In this document: positions 24,986 through 33,944 of the stretch, piece after piece
Position numbering within the stretch: position 1 is the first letter of the stretch
Layout of the letters: each line of letters starts with the position of its first letter
Assembly: GCA_026984035.1 (NCBI GenBank)
Contig: JALSSW010000172.1
Coordinates: 1-36,137 of the forward strand
Origin: Planctomycetota bacterium
GTDB lineage: Bacteria; Planctomycetota; UBA1135; GCA-002748355
DNA length: 36,137 nt
Direction of reading: 5' to 3'
Notes under the pieces: model-generated
What the model was told of the DNA's origin: nothing
Seen by the model: only the letters and a program-made list of their open reading frames with translations
The model's database searches: none
Translations under genes and position numbers: made by a program

Positions 24986-27289
24986 ATGAGCCGCAGCAAG
25001 CCTTTGGTTCCGTTGGATCGTTTACAAACCGAGTATCCCATGATGGATAAAACTCGGCTCTTTATCGATCAATTCATTGACATCATGTTGAACTATCGAC
25101 AGAGCGGGCATCCGGGAGGATCTCGATCCAAGGTACACATGATGGTGGCCTTGATGACATCGGGCGCGATGCGTTGGGATGTGCGTGATCCCGCAAAAGC
25201 TCTGTCCGATCGCTTCGTGTTGATTTCGGGGCATTGCATTCCTTTGGTTTATGCGAGCTTGGCTGTGGTCAACCAGGCAATGAAGTTGCGGTTTGCTTGG
25301 ACAGGGGATTCACGGTTTGAGATCAAGGGGGGGGAAAAACGGATTTTGGATCCTAAAGATCTTTTGACTTTAAGACGCCGGGGAGGGTTGGCCGGGCATG
25401 CGGAGTTTGAGGGGAAAACCCTTTTCATTAAGTTCAACACGGGTCCCTCCGGTCATGGGGCCCCAGCGGCAGCTGGCCAAGCTCTTGCTCTTAAACATGC
25501 TGGATGTGAAGAGGTAAAGGTTTTTGCGGTCGAGGGAGAAGGGGGCCACAGCGCGGGCGCTCACCACGAAACCAAAAATACGGCATATGGCTTAGGCCTG
25601 TCGAATTTGGTCTACCTGCTGGACTGGAATGACTATGGAATTGATCCGACTCCCCATTCGCGGGTCGTTCATGGAGGGCCGGAGGATTGGTTCAAGCCTT
25701 ATGGCTTTAAAGTTAGGGGAGCCGAAAAGGGAAGCGAGTTTGCCTCCGTTGTTCCCGCCCTCTATGAGACGGTTTTTGACGAGGAGGATGCGAAAGCGCC
25801 CAAGTGCTTTTGGTTCAAGACCATCAAGGGCCGTGGTTATGGAGTCACAGGAAACAAGTCTCATGGCGCAGCCCACAAGCGCAACTCGGATCTTTTTTGG
25901 GAGACAAAGAAGGAGTTCCAAGACAGATATGGAGTGCAGTTTGAAGGTTTTGGCGAAGGCGATCCCGGAAGCGAAAAAGCTTTGGCGCAAGCTGCTTCAC
26001 ATATCGAAACAGTCTGTAAAGCCATGGAAGGGGACAAGGAGTTTGTCGAATGGCTGACCGATCGCCTGGTTGCGATCGGAGATCGTGTTCCACATCGCAT
26101 TGAGGGTCAGAAAGTCGATCCTTCTTTGGACCTCTTGGCATCCGACAAAACCTTTACGGACTTTAAGAACTATCCCAAGGCCCTTTTCGCGGAGCCTGGA
26201 ACCAAGGCTCCCAATCGTAAGGGCCTGGAACGTTTCGGAGCCTTTTGGAATAGCTACGCCCTTGATAAGTATGGGCGTCCGATTGTGATTGCCATGTCTG
26301 CAGACCTCGCAGAGTCCACCAATATCGCGGGCTTCATGAAAGATTTTGAGGGGCGTAAAGGAGCGGGCTGGTATGATCGGGAGAACAATCCGGGCGGATC
26401 ACTCCTTCCCCAGCAGATCACGGAGTTTGTTAATTCGGGGCTATGCGCAGGGATGGCTTCGGTCAATTTCGCCGACGATCCGGAGAATTTGTTTGCGGGC
26501 TATATTGGTGCATGTTCCACCTATGGATCCTTCTCATATCTCAAATATGGGATGCTGCGATTGTTTTCGCAGTTGGCGCAGGACTGTGATTTAAAAGTCG
26601 GGAAAGTTCTTTGGGTGGCAGGCCACTCTGGGCCGGAGACTGCGGAGGACTCGCGGACCCATTTTGGAATCTTTGCGCCGGGAGTGACCCAGATGTTCCC
26701 CAAGGGCCAAATCATCAACCTGCATCCTTGGGAGCACAACGAAGTAGCGCCAGCCCTCGGAGCGGCCTTTGCCACGGATGTGCCGATCATTGCATTGCAT
26801 CTCACTCGACCGGCGGTGGAGATCCCCGATCGTAAGGCGCTGGGAATTGCCTCCCATCTGGAGGCTGCCAAGGGGGCCTATGTGATGCGCGCTTTTGACG
26901 ACAGACCAAAGGAGGGAGTCGTTCTCGTCCAAGGGACGAGCGCGGTCAATAGCATGGTGCAGATCCTTTCCTGGCTGTCTTCGGAGGGGCCAAATGTGAA
27001 AGTTGTATGCTGCGTTTCGAAAGAATTATTCGACATGCAACCGGATTCTTATCGAAACGAGGTCCTTCCCGAGGCGGAGTGGTATCGGTCCATGATGGTG
27101 GCGACACAGGGGCGTAAAAATGTCCGAGATTGGATTCCTGATCAACGATTAGAGGCCTTTGCCTTGACTCCGGATCACGATGACCGTTGGAGGACAGGAG
27201 GTAGCTTGGAGGATATCGTTGCGGAGTCGGGATTGGACCCAAAGAGTTTGAAGGCTGGGATCACCCGTTTTGTGGCAGCCTTGAAGTAA
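24986..27289 (+). CDS. Transketolase-like thiamine diphosphate enzyme (long form)
   Basis: The 767-aa protein has AAAGGG about 9 bases before its ATG. It shows the transketolase plan: SGHPGGS near residue 41, the thiamine-diphosphate/metal segment VEGEGGHSAGAHHE, then LLDWNDYGID. The pyrimidine-domain Glu lies in DLAESTN, followed by a C-terminal domain. The usual GDG of the ThDP motif reads GEG (184-186). At 767 aa it is about 100 residues longer than typical transketolases (about 660-680), as in a divergent transketolase-like subfamily. Transketolases move two-carbon units between sugar phosphates in the pentose phosphate and Calvin pathways. The actual donor and acceptor are uncertain here. 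No other pentose-pathway gene is in the window. Confidence 0.85.
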   Translation: MSRSKPLVPLDRLQTEYPMMDKTRLFIDQFIDIMLNYRQSGHPGGSRSKVHMMVALMTSGAMRWDVRDPAKALSDRFVLISGHCIPLVYASLAVVNQAMKLRFAWTGDSRFEIKGGEKRILDPKDLLTLRRRGGLAGHAEFEGKTLFIKFNTGPSGHGAPAAAGQALALKHAGCEEVKVFAVEGEGGHSAGAHHETKNTAYGLGLSNLVYLLDWNDYGIDPTPHSRVVHGGPEDWFKPYGFKVRGAEKGSEFASVVPALYETVFDEEDAKAPKCFWFKTIKGRGYGVTGNKSHGAAHKRNSDLFWETKKEFQDRYGVQFEGFGEGDPGSEKALAQAASHIETVCKAMEGDKEFVEWLTDRLVAIGDRVPHRIEGQKVDPSLDLLASDKTFTDFKNYPKALFAEPGTKAPNRKGLERFGAFWNSYALDKYGRPIVIAMSADLAESTNIAGFMKDFEGRKGAGWYDRENNPGGSLLPQQITEFVNSGLCAGMASVNFADDPENLFAGYIGACSTYGSFSYLKYGMLRLFSQLAQDCDLKVGKVLWVAGHSGPETAEDSRTHFGIFAPGVTQMFPKGQIINLHPWEHNEVAPALGAAFATDVPIIALHLTRPAVEIPDRKALGIASHLEAAKGAYVMRAFDDRPKEGVVLVQGTSAVNSMVQILSWLSSEGPNVKVVCCVSKELFDMQPDSYRNEVLPEAEWYRSMMVATQGRKNVRDWIPDQRLEAFALTPDHDDRWRTGGSLEDIVAESGLDPKSLKAGITRFVAALK

Positions 27290-27311
27290 CCACTTGTCCG
27301 AAGTTACTTGA

Positions 27312-27935
27312 CTAGCCTCTAGGTGTTGCGACTCCCAGATATTGGTAGGAGACGAATTTGGGACCTTTGAGGTCATAGCCGGTTTCAAGCTTTTGGATCT
27401 GGAATCCCCCCTCTTCCAAGAGGGTCGGGATTTCTCTTCCCAGGTGGCAACCTCCGGAAATGGGACCCCAAATTGTTTGCAAGCGGTTTTGCATTCGGGC
27501 GACCTTTGGATCCGGGGATCGCCCATGTTCGGCAAAGAGAAGTTTTCCGCTTGGGGAAAGTACCCTCCGCATTTGTCCGAGCGCCTTCCTCCAGTCCGGG
27601 ATCGTGCAGAGGGTATAAGTAAGCACAATGGTGTCCATTGTGTTTTTTTCGAGGGGGATTTCTTCCCCTGGGAGATCCAGGATTTCAACTGGGATAGGGG
27701 CTTTGGAAAGGGCTTTGCGCGCCTTTTTCCTCATACCCCTTGATGGTTCAAGAGCGAACAATGCTTTCACTCTGCCAGGATCGTAGAATTCCAGATTGAG
27801 GCCCGATCCCATCCCGACTTCGAGGACCCGGCCTTCTGCTTGGGGCACAATTCGCTCACGTTGTCTATGGAAGTTCGAACTGCCACAGACCAGGTGAATT
27901 AAATGGGGAAGAATGTGTTCGTGATAGAAGTGCAT
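27312..27935 (-). CDS. Class I SAM-dependent methyltransferase (UbiE/METTL7-like)
   Basis: I prefer the ATG at 27935 (207 aa), because MHFYHEHILPHLIHLVCG is where this family normally begins and it leaves 69 bases to the divergent symporter gene. An ATG at 27977 would add 14 residues. Motif I VLEVGMGSG is at 37-45, an acidic loop-2 position appears as ALEPS, and MDTIVLTYTLC and LSPSGKLLFAEHG match later motifs. Members methylate small molecules or lipids such as thiols or phosphatidylethanolamine. The substrate is not predictable. It is convergent with the transketolase-like gene, with 22 bases between. Confidence 0.85.
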   Translation of the reverse strand: MHFYHEHILPHLIHLVCGSSNFHRQRERIVPQAEGRVLEVGMGSGLNLEFYDPGRVKALFALEPSRGMRKKARKALSKAPIPVEILDLPGEEIPLEKNTMDTIVLTYTLCTIPDWRKALGQMRRVLSPSGKLLFAEHGRSPDPKVARMQNRLQTIWGPISGGCHLGREIPTLLEEGGFQIQKLETGYDLKGPKFVSYQYLGVATPRG

Positions 27936-28004
27936 TGATCTTGAAAAGGAAAAGAGTTCAGGTTTGCTCGATCTCATGAATGAAGCGGGCTAGGATCTTG
28001 CCCT

Positions 28005-29585
28005 ATGAGTGAGACCCGCGCGCAATGGAAATCTAAATTTGGGTTCATTCTCGCGGCCTCTGGGTCGGCGATTGGGCTCGGTAACATCGTTTTCTTTCCC
28101 GCAAACGCTTACAAATATGGGGGTGGAGCCTTTTATCTCCCCTACTTTATTGCTCTTTTTCTTGTTGGAATTCCCGTGATGATCTTGGAATTCGGGCTGG
28201 GGGCCTGGGCCAAAAAGAGCTTTCCTTTGGCGATGCGGCAAGCTGGGGGGAAGGCAGGGGAGTTCGCGGGTTGGTTTGCGATTCTCAATGCAGCGTTTAT
28301 CACTCTGTATTACGTGACCATCCTTGGTTGGGTGGTAGGGATGGCCGGAGAAGCCCTTGCGAATCCCGTGAATGAAATTTTTATGGGGAAAACCAAATTG
28401 GCTTGGGGAGCCGGGATGCAAATTCCTAATCCGGCGGGAACCTTCTTTGCAATGATCTCGACTTGGCTTCCTATGGCAGGAGTTTTGTTTGTCTGGCTTT
28501 TAAATGGGCTCCTGGTGAGTAAAGGAACGAAGACAATCGAGGCCGCTGTGAAAATCTTTGTCCCATTGATGTGGTTGACGATGATTATTTTGATTGTTCG
28601 GGGAGTGACGCTTCCAGGAGGGATGGATGGAGTGAGTTATCTTTTTTCTCCTGATCTCAATGTCCTTGGACGCATGGATGTCTGGAAGGGTGCGATGAGT
28701 CAGATGTTCTTTACCCTCTCCTTAGGTTTTGGTGTGATGACCGCGTATGCAAGCTATCTTCCCAAAAAATCCGACCACAGCCACAACGCATTCACAACCT
28801 CTCTCTTGAATTGTGGTTTTGAATGGATCGCCGGAGTGGCGATCTTCTCCATGCTTTTTGCCTTGTCGATTCAGCCCAAGGCCTCCACTCTCTCCATGAT
28901 GTTTTTTATCGTTCCCCAAGGCATTGCAAAGCTGCCAATGGGCGCACAAGCCTTTGCCATCGGTTTCTTCTTTCTTTTGCTCATAGCGGGTTTGACTTCG
29001 AGTATCTCCCTGGTCGAAGCCTTGGTCGCGGCAATGCAAGATAAGTTCAAACTCTCGAGAGCAAAAACGTTAGCCTTTTTTGGGATCCTGGGGTTTCTTG
29101 GGTCAGCAGCTTTTGCTCTTCCGAAAGTGATTGATCCCGGTTTGGGTTCCAATGGCACTCTCGGCCTAACCCTTTTGGATCTGATGGACCACTGGGCCTT
29201 CAGCTATGGTCTTCTGATCGTGGGGTTGGTGGAATGCTTGGTCATTGGATGGGGGATCGGTTCCCATCGGATCCGAGATTTCATCAATCAAAACAGCAAG
29301 TTTCATCTTGGAAGATGGTTTGATGTCCTCATCAAATTTCTCATCCCTTTGCTCCTGGCGGTGATCCTACTCATGAACATTGTGCAAGGAGAAGTCCTTG
29401 GAGGACTCTATGGGAGTTCGGCGGTAACAAACTATGTTCCCAAAGGGGGAATCCTCTCTTCTCTTCCAGTGATCATTCTTTTTGTGTGGTTACTTGGAAC
29501 TCTTGGCTTGGCCTTTTTGTTGACCCGGGCCAAGGGTGTGGATGAAGTGGATGCAGTCTGTTCGGAAGAAGGAGGGATGCAATGA
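28005..29585 (+). CDS. Sodium:neurotransmitter-symporter (NSS) family transporter
   Basis: The 526-aa protein has about twelve membrane helices and the NSS first-helix signature GSAIGLGN, then GGGAFYLPY and LVGIPVMILEFGLG, which build the sodium and substrate sites. NSS proteins take up amino acids or related amines with Na+ across the inner membrane. The Arg of the extracellular gate (LeuT Arg30, in NFLRFP) is replaced by Phe30 here (NIVFFP), which marks a deviating subgroup. The rest of the core is intact. The stop overlaps the ATG of the next gene by four bases, so a small membrane protein is cotranslated. The substrate is unknown. Confidence 0.93.
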   Translation: MSETRAQWKSKFGFILAASGSAIGLGNIVFFPANAYKYGGGAFYLPYFIALFLVGIPVMILEFGLGAWAKKSFPLAMRQAGGKAGEFAGWFAILNAAFITLYYVTILGWVVGMAGEALANPVNEIFMGKTKLAWGAGMQIPNPAGTFFAMISTWLPMAGVLFVWLLNGLLVSKGTKTIEAAVKIFVPLMWLTMIILIVRGVTLPGGMDGVSYLFSPDLNVLGRMDVWKGAMSQMFFTLSLGFGVMTAYASYLPKKSDHSHNAFTTSLLNCGFEWIAGVAIFSMLFALSIQPKASTLSMMFFIVPQGIAKLPMGAQAFAIGFFFLLLIAGLTSSISLVEALVAAMQDKFKLSRAKTLAFFGILGFLGSAAFALPKVIDPGLGSNGTLGLTLLDLMDHWAFSYGLLIVGLVECLVIGWGIGSHRIRDFINQNSKFHLGRWFDVLIKFLIPLLLAVILLMNIVQGEVLGGLYGSSAVTNYVPKGGILSSLPVIILFVWLLGTLGLAFLLTRAKGVDEVDAVCSEEGGMQ

Positions 29586-30043
29586 AACTTGTTTCCCAAG
29601 GGTTTTTAATGGTCTTGCTTCTCTTCTTGCTTGGGAGTGCGACGGTTCTTGGGCAAATTTCGGTTGAGGGCTTTCAACCTCAGAAGAATCTTTTTCCCAT
29701 TGTAGGCAAGACAGCCATGGTCGTTTCAGGGAAGGCCCACAAGGGGGAGCGACTCCGGGTGACCTATCGGCCTCAAAGCGCTGTCTCCCATGTTGAAATT
29801 CTCAACATGCAAAAGGGAAGGGTTGCTTGGAAGCCCGCAGCTCCAGGACTCGTGAAACTCGAGGTTGGGGTTCCTATTCCTGGAAAAGCGGGCGGCGATT
29901 CGGGCTTCGATGTGTTGGATTCCAAATCTATATCGGTCCGTTCAGATCGTCCGGCTCTCGGTTTTGGGATCATGATTCTTGCGGGTTTGATTCTCTTTGG
30001 GGGTGCTGCTTTTTCCATTCGTAATCTACTTGCCGAAGGCTAA
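29582..30043 (+). CDS. Small single-pass membrane protein coupled to NSS transporter
   Basis: The 153-aa protein has a signal peptide (MKLVSQ, hydrophobic core, SATVLGQ), a predicted beta-rich extracytoplasmic domain of about 95 residues, and a C-terminal membrane helix at about 127-147 (LGFGIMILAGLILFGG). The beta domain has phrases such as GERLRVTYRPQS and GRVAWKPAAPGLVKLEV that look like a small beta-sandwich. I do not recognise a named family. Its start overlaps the transporter stop (ATGA), so it is made in step with it and most likely is an accessory subunit. MetS of Corynebacterium glutamicum, needed by the NSS carrier MetP, is a precedent, though not a homologue on this evidence. Confidence 0.82.
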   Translation: MKLVSQGFLMVLLLFLLGSATVLGQISVEGFQPQKNLFPIVGKTAMVVSGKAHKGERLRVTYRPQSAVSHVEILNMQKGRVAWKPAAPGLVKLEVGVPIPGKAGGDSGFDVLDSKSISVRSDRPALGFGIMILAGLILFGGAAFSIRNLLAEG

Positions 30044-30164
30044 GCCGTCGTAACATTCCTTTGGGCCGGGAAGTCTGGGAACAGGAGGCGTGGATATAGT
30101 GAGTTAAGTCTTTGCTGTTTTTTTGTCGAACTAGGCACAAGGCAGGAGACAGTGAGGACCTCCA

Positions 30165-31427
30165 ATGCAAAGTGTGAGTAATAAGAGATTCATCCTGACA
30201 GGGATTGTTTGTGCGGTCTTGCCCCTGTTAGGTCTTGCGGCCCTGATGTTTTTTGATTGGGGGGGAGCGAAGCAGGCCTTTCCCTATGCCCTTGGGTTCG
30301 CATGTATCCTTGGAGGGATTGGGGGAAGCTGGCTTGGACGTTTTCATCGAGCGCAGATGCTGGCCATGGGGCAATCCTTGCAAGATCTTGAAGAACAGCA
30401 ACATGTGGCTTGCAGCCATGTGGAAAAAGGGGTTGACTTGATGACCAAGGAAACCCGGGTCTTGGCCGATATCGCTGAAAATTTAAGGGATGTGACCAAA
30501 GAACAGGCGGGAATGATCGAAGAAGTCTCTCATGCCCTTGATGAGATCGATCGGACATCACGCCAAAACCTTCAAAGCGCGCAAGATGGAGAGAATTCCT
30601 TCAAAAAGACAAAGCAGGCAACAAATGAAGCCGTTTTGAAAATGAAGGGTTTGAATGAGGCAATGGCGGCAATCGGCTCCTCAAGCGAACAGATTACCAA
30701 GGTCATCAAAGTGATTGATGATATTGCTTTTCAGACCAATCTTTTAGCCTTGAATGCCTCGGTGGAAGCAGCCCGAGCGGGGGAATCCGGAAAAGGCTTT
30801 GCCGTTGTTGCGGAAGAGGTTCGTGCCCTTGCTCAACGTAGCGGCAAAGCGGCCCGAGAGATCACGACCATGATCAACCAAGCGAAAAGCCGGGTGGAAA
30901 AAGGTGAGACCATGACGGAAGGGGTTTCAAAATCTCTTGGCCAAATCCAAGAGGGGACAAGAGAAGCTGCCCAGACCCTCCTCTCCATTCTGTCGGCCTC
31001 TGAAAACCAGGCGATTGGCCTGAGGAAGGTTTGCTCGGGCGTTGCTGGATTGGAGAGCTGGGCGCAGGTAATTGCCGACGGCTTAGGCGAGGCCGGAGGG
31101 ATCCTGGCCTCTGTGGAGAAGCAGGAAGAAGAAATGGGACGTCTTTTGGAAGAGATCCTTTTTGCTTCACAGGAGGCGCAAGAGGTCCCCAAGTCTTCGC
31201 CCTCCAGTTTGGTGAGTCCAAAAACAGAAGAGCAAGGGGGAGGTCGTGAGGGGGAAGCTTCCACAAAGGGTGTGGTAGCTCCAAGGATTGTTTCTGGACT
31301 ACAACCTGAAAATTCGAAACCTGTATCCTCACTTGCCGAGCAGTCGAATCTCAGCCTTGTGAGTTCCGGGGGCTCACAGGATTTTGAGGAGGATGATTTG
31401 AACGACGAGGATTTTATATCCTTTTAG
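30165..31427 (+). CDS. Methyl-accepting chemotaxis protein without a ligand domain
   Basis: The 420-aa protein (ribosome site GAGGA about 8 bases upstream) has two membrane helices (about 10-30 and 38-58) joined by only a short loop, so it has no periplasmic sensor domain. A long coiled-coil signalling domain carries the hairpin tip DIAFQTNLLALNASVEAARAG (186-206) through VAEEVRALAQRS. Then comes a low-complexity linker and an acidic C-terminus ending DEDFISF, possibly a tether for adaptation enzymes. Chemoreceptors form arrays with CheA and CheW to steer motility or other outputs. It may sense membrane or cytosolic conditions. No che or flagellar gene is in the window. Confidence 0.93.
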   Translation: MQSVSNKRFILTGIVCAVLPLLGLAALMFFDWGGAKQAFPYALGFACILGGIGGSWLGRFHRAQMLAMGQSLQDLEEQQHVACSHVEKGVDLMTKETRVLADIAENLRDVTKEQAGMIEEVSHALDEIDRTSRQNLQSAQDGENSFKKTKQATNEAVLKMKGLNEAMAAIGSSSEQITKVIKVIDDIAFQTNLLALNASVEAARAGESGKGFAVVAEEVRALAQRSGKAAREITTMINQAKSRVEKGETMTEGVSKSLGQIQEGTREAAQTLLSILSASENQAIGLRKVCSGVAGLESWAQVIADGLGEAGGILASVEKQEEEMGRLLEEILFASQEAQEVPKSSPSSLVSPKTEEQGGGREGEASTKGVVAPRIVSGLQPENSKPVSSLAEQSNLSLVSSGGSQDFEEDDLNDEDFISF

Positions 31428-31513
31428 GTCTAGGTTTCCTCCAGCTTGGAATCTCCTCTCCCTATGTTTGCATGATGGTTTGCCACGAAGGTGGATTTTT
31501 GGGGATCATCGAA

Positions 31514-32638
31514 TCAAGAGCCGACAGTTTCGAATCTTTGGTAGGTGGTATCCCGTAAAACCGGGTCAAATCCTGCAGCCCGAATCATGTGGATGAGTTC
31601 CTGCTTGGGCAGTTCCATGGGCGCTGAAGTTCCAGCGTCGTGAGTGATGCGCTCTTCCGTGACGGTGCCATCCAAATCGTTCGCCCCAAAGGATTGGGCT
31701 ATTTGCGCTACCTTGGGAGTCATCATGATCCAATAAGCTTTGATGTTGGGGAAATTGTCGAGCATCAGCCTTGAAACAGCGATTTGTCTGAGATCATTCC
31801 AACCCGTGGTGACCTTGCCGTAATTTTCAAGGGCGGTGTTATACGGCCAAAACGCCAGAGGAATAAAGGTCATGAACCCCCCTGTTTCATCCTGCAGCTC
31901 CCGTAGGCGAACAAAATGTTCCACCCGTTCTTTCACTCGTTCGACATGTCCGTAGAGCATGGTTGCATTCATCCGGAAGCCGTGTTCTTGAACCTTGCGC
32001 GCAGAGGCCAGCCACTCCTCGGGAGAAATTTTGTCACGGAAAACAGCTTTGTGGATCCGGGTCGTTAGTACTTCCGCGCCTCCTCCGGGACAAGAGCCGA
32101 GGCCTGCTTCGCGCAGATCCTCAAAAACTTGATCTTCGCTCTTCCCGGAGATTTTTAGCAAATGGTCGATTTCAACCATGGTGAAGGCTTTGACATGGAT
32201 GTCAGGCTTGGCCCGTTTGGCTGCCCGGATGATGTCCAAGTAGTAGTCGTAACCCATGTCGGGGTGGATCCCCGCGACCATGTGGACTTCGGAAACTTCG
32301 GAATCCCTCAATGGCAAGATACGGTTGTAGATGTCCTCCGGAGACATCAAATAGGCTCGGTCTTCGCCGGGTTTGGCGGCAAATGCGCAGAACTTGCAGG
32401 AATAGATGCAGACGTTGGTGTAGTCGAGATGTAGGTTGATGTTGAAATATGTTTTTTTTCCATGCCTGCGGTGCCGTACGCGCTGCGCCAGGGCACCGAC
32501 TGCCATCAAATTGGGGTGTTCATAAAGGAGGACTCCGTCTTCAAAGCTGAGGCGTTCTCCCTGATCCACCTTGGAGCGGATTGCCTTAAGACCGGCTCGA
32601 TCGATCAGGAGGTTTTCTTGCTCGAGGTTCATTGTCAT
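31514..32638 (-). CDS. mqnE: Aminodeoxyfutalosine synthase
   Basis: I chose the ATG at 32638 (374 aa): GGAGG lies about 7 bases upstream and the start overlaps the mqnC stop (ATGA); the longer frame to 32686 lies inside mqnC. It is a radical-SAM enzyme with the 4Fe-4S cluster motif CxxxCxxC at Cys77, Cys81 and Cys84 (CIYSCKFC). MqnE-type features include GIHPDMGYDYY, SCPGGGAEVL, LYGHVE and FIPLAFWPYNT. MqnE joins carboxyvinyl-oxybenzoate to SAM to form aminodeoxyfutalosine, an early step of the futalosine menaquinone pathway, in the cytosol. Paired with mqnC, it supports menaquinone respiration. mqnA, mqnB and mqnD are not in this window. Confidence 0.93.
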   Translation of the reverse strand: MTMNLEQENLLIDRAGLKAIRSKVDQGERLSFEDGVLLYEHPNLMAVGALAQRVRHRRHGKKTYFNINLHLDYTNVCIYSCKFCAFAAKPGEDRAYLMSPEDIYNRILPLRDSEVSEVHMVAGIHPDMGYDYYLDIIRAAKRAKPDIHVKAFTMVEIDHLLKISGKSEDQVFEDLREAGLGSCPGGGAEVLTTRIHKAVFRDKISPEEWLASARKVQEHGFRMNATMLYGHVERVKERVEHFVRLRELQDETGGFMTFIPLAFWPYNTALENYGKVTTGWNDLRQIAVSRLMLDNFPNIKAYWIMMTPKVAQIAQSFGANDLDGTVTEERITHDAGTSAPMELPKQELIHMIRAAGFDPVLRDTTYQRFETVGS

Positions 32639-33843
32639 TGTCCCGCCTCCGTCTCTTTGCTGCTCTCTTTGGTGTTCTCGATGCATTGCCCTATGGGAAC
32701 CTTTTGGTTTTGAAGGTCAGCGATCCGAGATTCGATGGGGTGATTGTTTTCATCGAGGAACTGATAGAGCATGTTTCGGCGTCTTGGGATAAAGCCTGCG
32801 TCCTTGATGTGCCTCTCAATCTCAAGCACGCTTGTCATGTTATCGCACCCGGCGGAGGAGACCACGTTCTCTTCGAGCATGGCAGAGCCGAAGTCATTGG
32901 CACCCATTGCAAGCCCAATTTGGCAGGTCTTAATCCCCTGGGTAACCCAGGAGGATTGGATGTTGTCGATGTTGTGAAGAAAGATTCGGGAGATGGCGAG
33001 CATACGAAGATACTCATGGGCACTTGCTTTGGGTTTTCCTTCAAGCCACTCTTTGCCTTGGGGGGTGTGGTCGGGTTGGAAGGTCCAGGGGATAAAGGCT
33101 GTAAAGACTCCGCATTCTTCCTGAAGCTCGCGGATGCGCAGGAGGTGTTCGATGCGTTCTTTGGGAGTTTCGACGTGGCCGAACATCATGGTCGCTGTTC
33201 CTCGCATTCCGAGCTTTGCGAGTTGACGCATGACATCCAGCCATTCTTCTGTTGTGGCTTTTTTGGGAGCGATGATTTTTCGTACCCGCTCCACAAGGAT
33301 CTCAGCACCCCCTCCCGGGAGTGAGTCGAGGCCTGCTTGCTGGAGGCGACGCAGAACTTCGAGGACTGGGATTTTGTCCAGCTTGGAGAGATGGTCGATC
33401 TCGGGAGGGCTCATCCCGTGAATCCATACCTGGGGAAAGCGTTTCTTTGTCTTCCTAAAGAGTTCTTCAAACCAATCCGTCTTGAGATAGGGATGGTGTC
33501 CACCTTGGACCAGAATCTGGGTCCCACCCGCATCTACAAGCTCTTGGATCTTTTGGAAATACTGTTCTTCATCAAGGATGTAAGATTCCGGGTCGCCCGG
33601 ACGGCGATAGAAGGCACAGAATCCGCAGTCAGTAATACAAACATTGGTAGGGTTGATGTTGCGGTCGATGATATAGGTGACGATCCCCTGTTTTTGCTCT
33701 GTTTGAAGCTTGCTTCGCCTCACTTCATCGGCCAGCAGACCGAGAGTGCTGGTCTCGGCATTCAGGTAAAGATCGAGCCCCTCGTCGGGGGTCAGGGGGA
33801 GGCCATCCAGGACCTTATGGATTACGGTATTTGAAGACGTCAC
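32635..33843 (-). CDS. mqnC: Cyclic dehypoxanthinyl futalosine synthase
   Basis: The 402-aa protein starts with GTG at 33843, because no ATG lies closer to the expected N-terminus. It is a radical-SAM enzyme with the cluster motif CxxxCxxC at Cys69, Cys73 and Cys76 (CITDCGFC). MqnC-type features include ILVQGGHHPYL, GMSPPEID, SLPGGGAEIL, MMFGHVE and FIPWTFQPDHT. It closes the ring of dehypoxanthinyl futalosine on the way to menaquinone. The gene precedes mqnE, overlapping by four bases, and is divergent from the glycyl-tRNA synthetase gene with about 100 bases between. Confidence 0.93.
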   Translation of the reverse strand: MTSSNTVIHKVLDGLPLTPDEGLDLYLNAETSTLGLLADEVRRSKLQTEQKQGIVTYIIDRNINPTNVCITDCGFCAFYRRPGDPESYILDEEQYFQKIQELVDAGGTQILVQGGHHPYLKTDWFEELFRKTKKRFPQVWIHGMSPPEIDHLSKLDKIPVLEVLRRLQQAGLDSLPGGGAEILVERVRKIIAPKKATTEEWLDVMRQLAKLGMRGTATMMFGHVETPKERIEHLLRIRELQEECGVFTAFIPWTFQPDHTPQGKEWLEGKPKASAHEYLRMLAISRIFLHNIDNIQSSWVTQGIKTCQIGLAMGANDFGSAMLEENVVSSAGCDNMTSVLEIERHIKDAGFIPRRRNMLYQFLDENNHPIESRIADLQNQKVPIGQCIENTKESSKETEAGQ

Positions 33844-33944
33844 GTAAGCGCACCCTTTTCCTTGGAAATTGGAGGAAGGAGGTTAGCCTTCTCAGCATCT
33901 CCCGTAAACCGGAATCAAGAAGCATAGGACTCCCTCGAGCGAAG

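Noticed and set aside
32632..33324. A 230-codon plus-strand frame
   Set aside because: It is antisense to mqnC, whose cluster Cys residues and family motifs are unmistakable.
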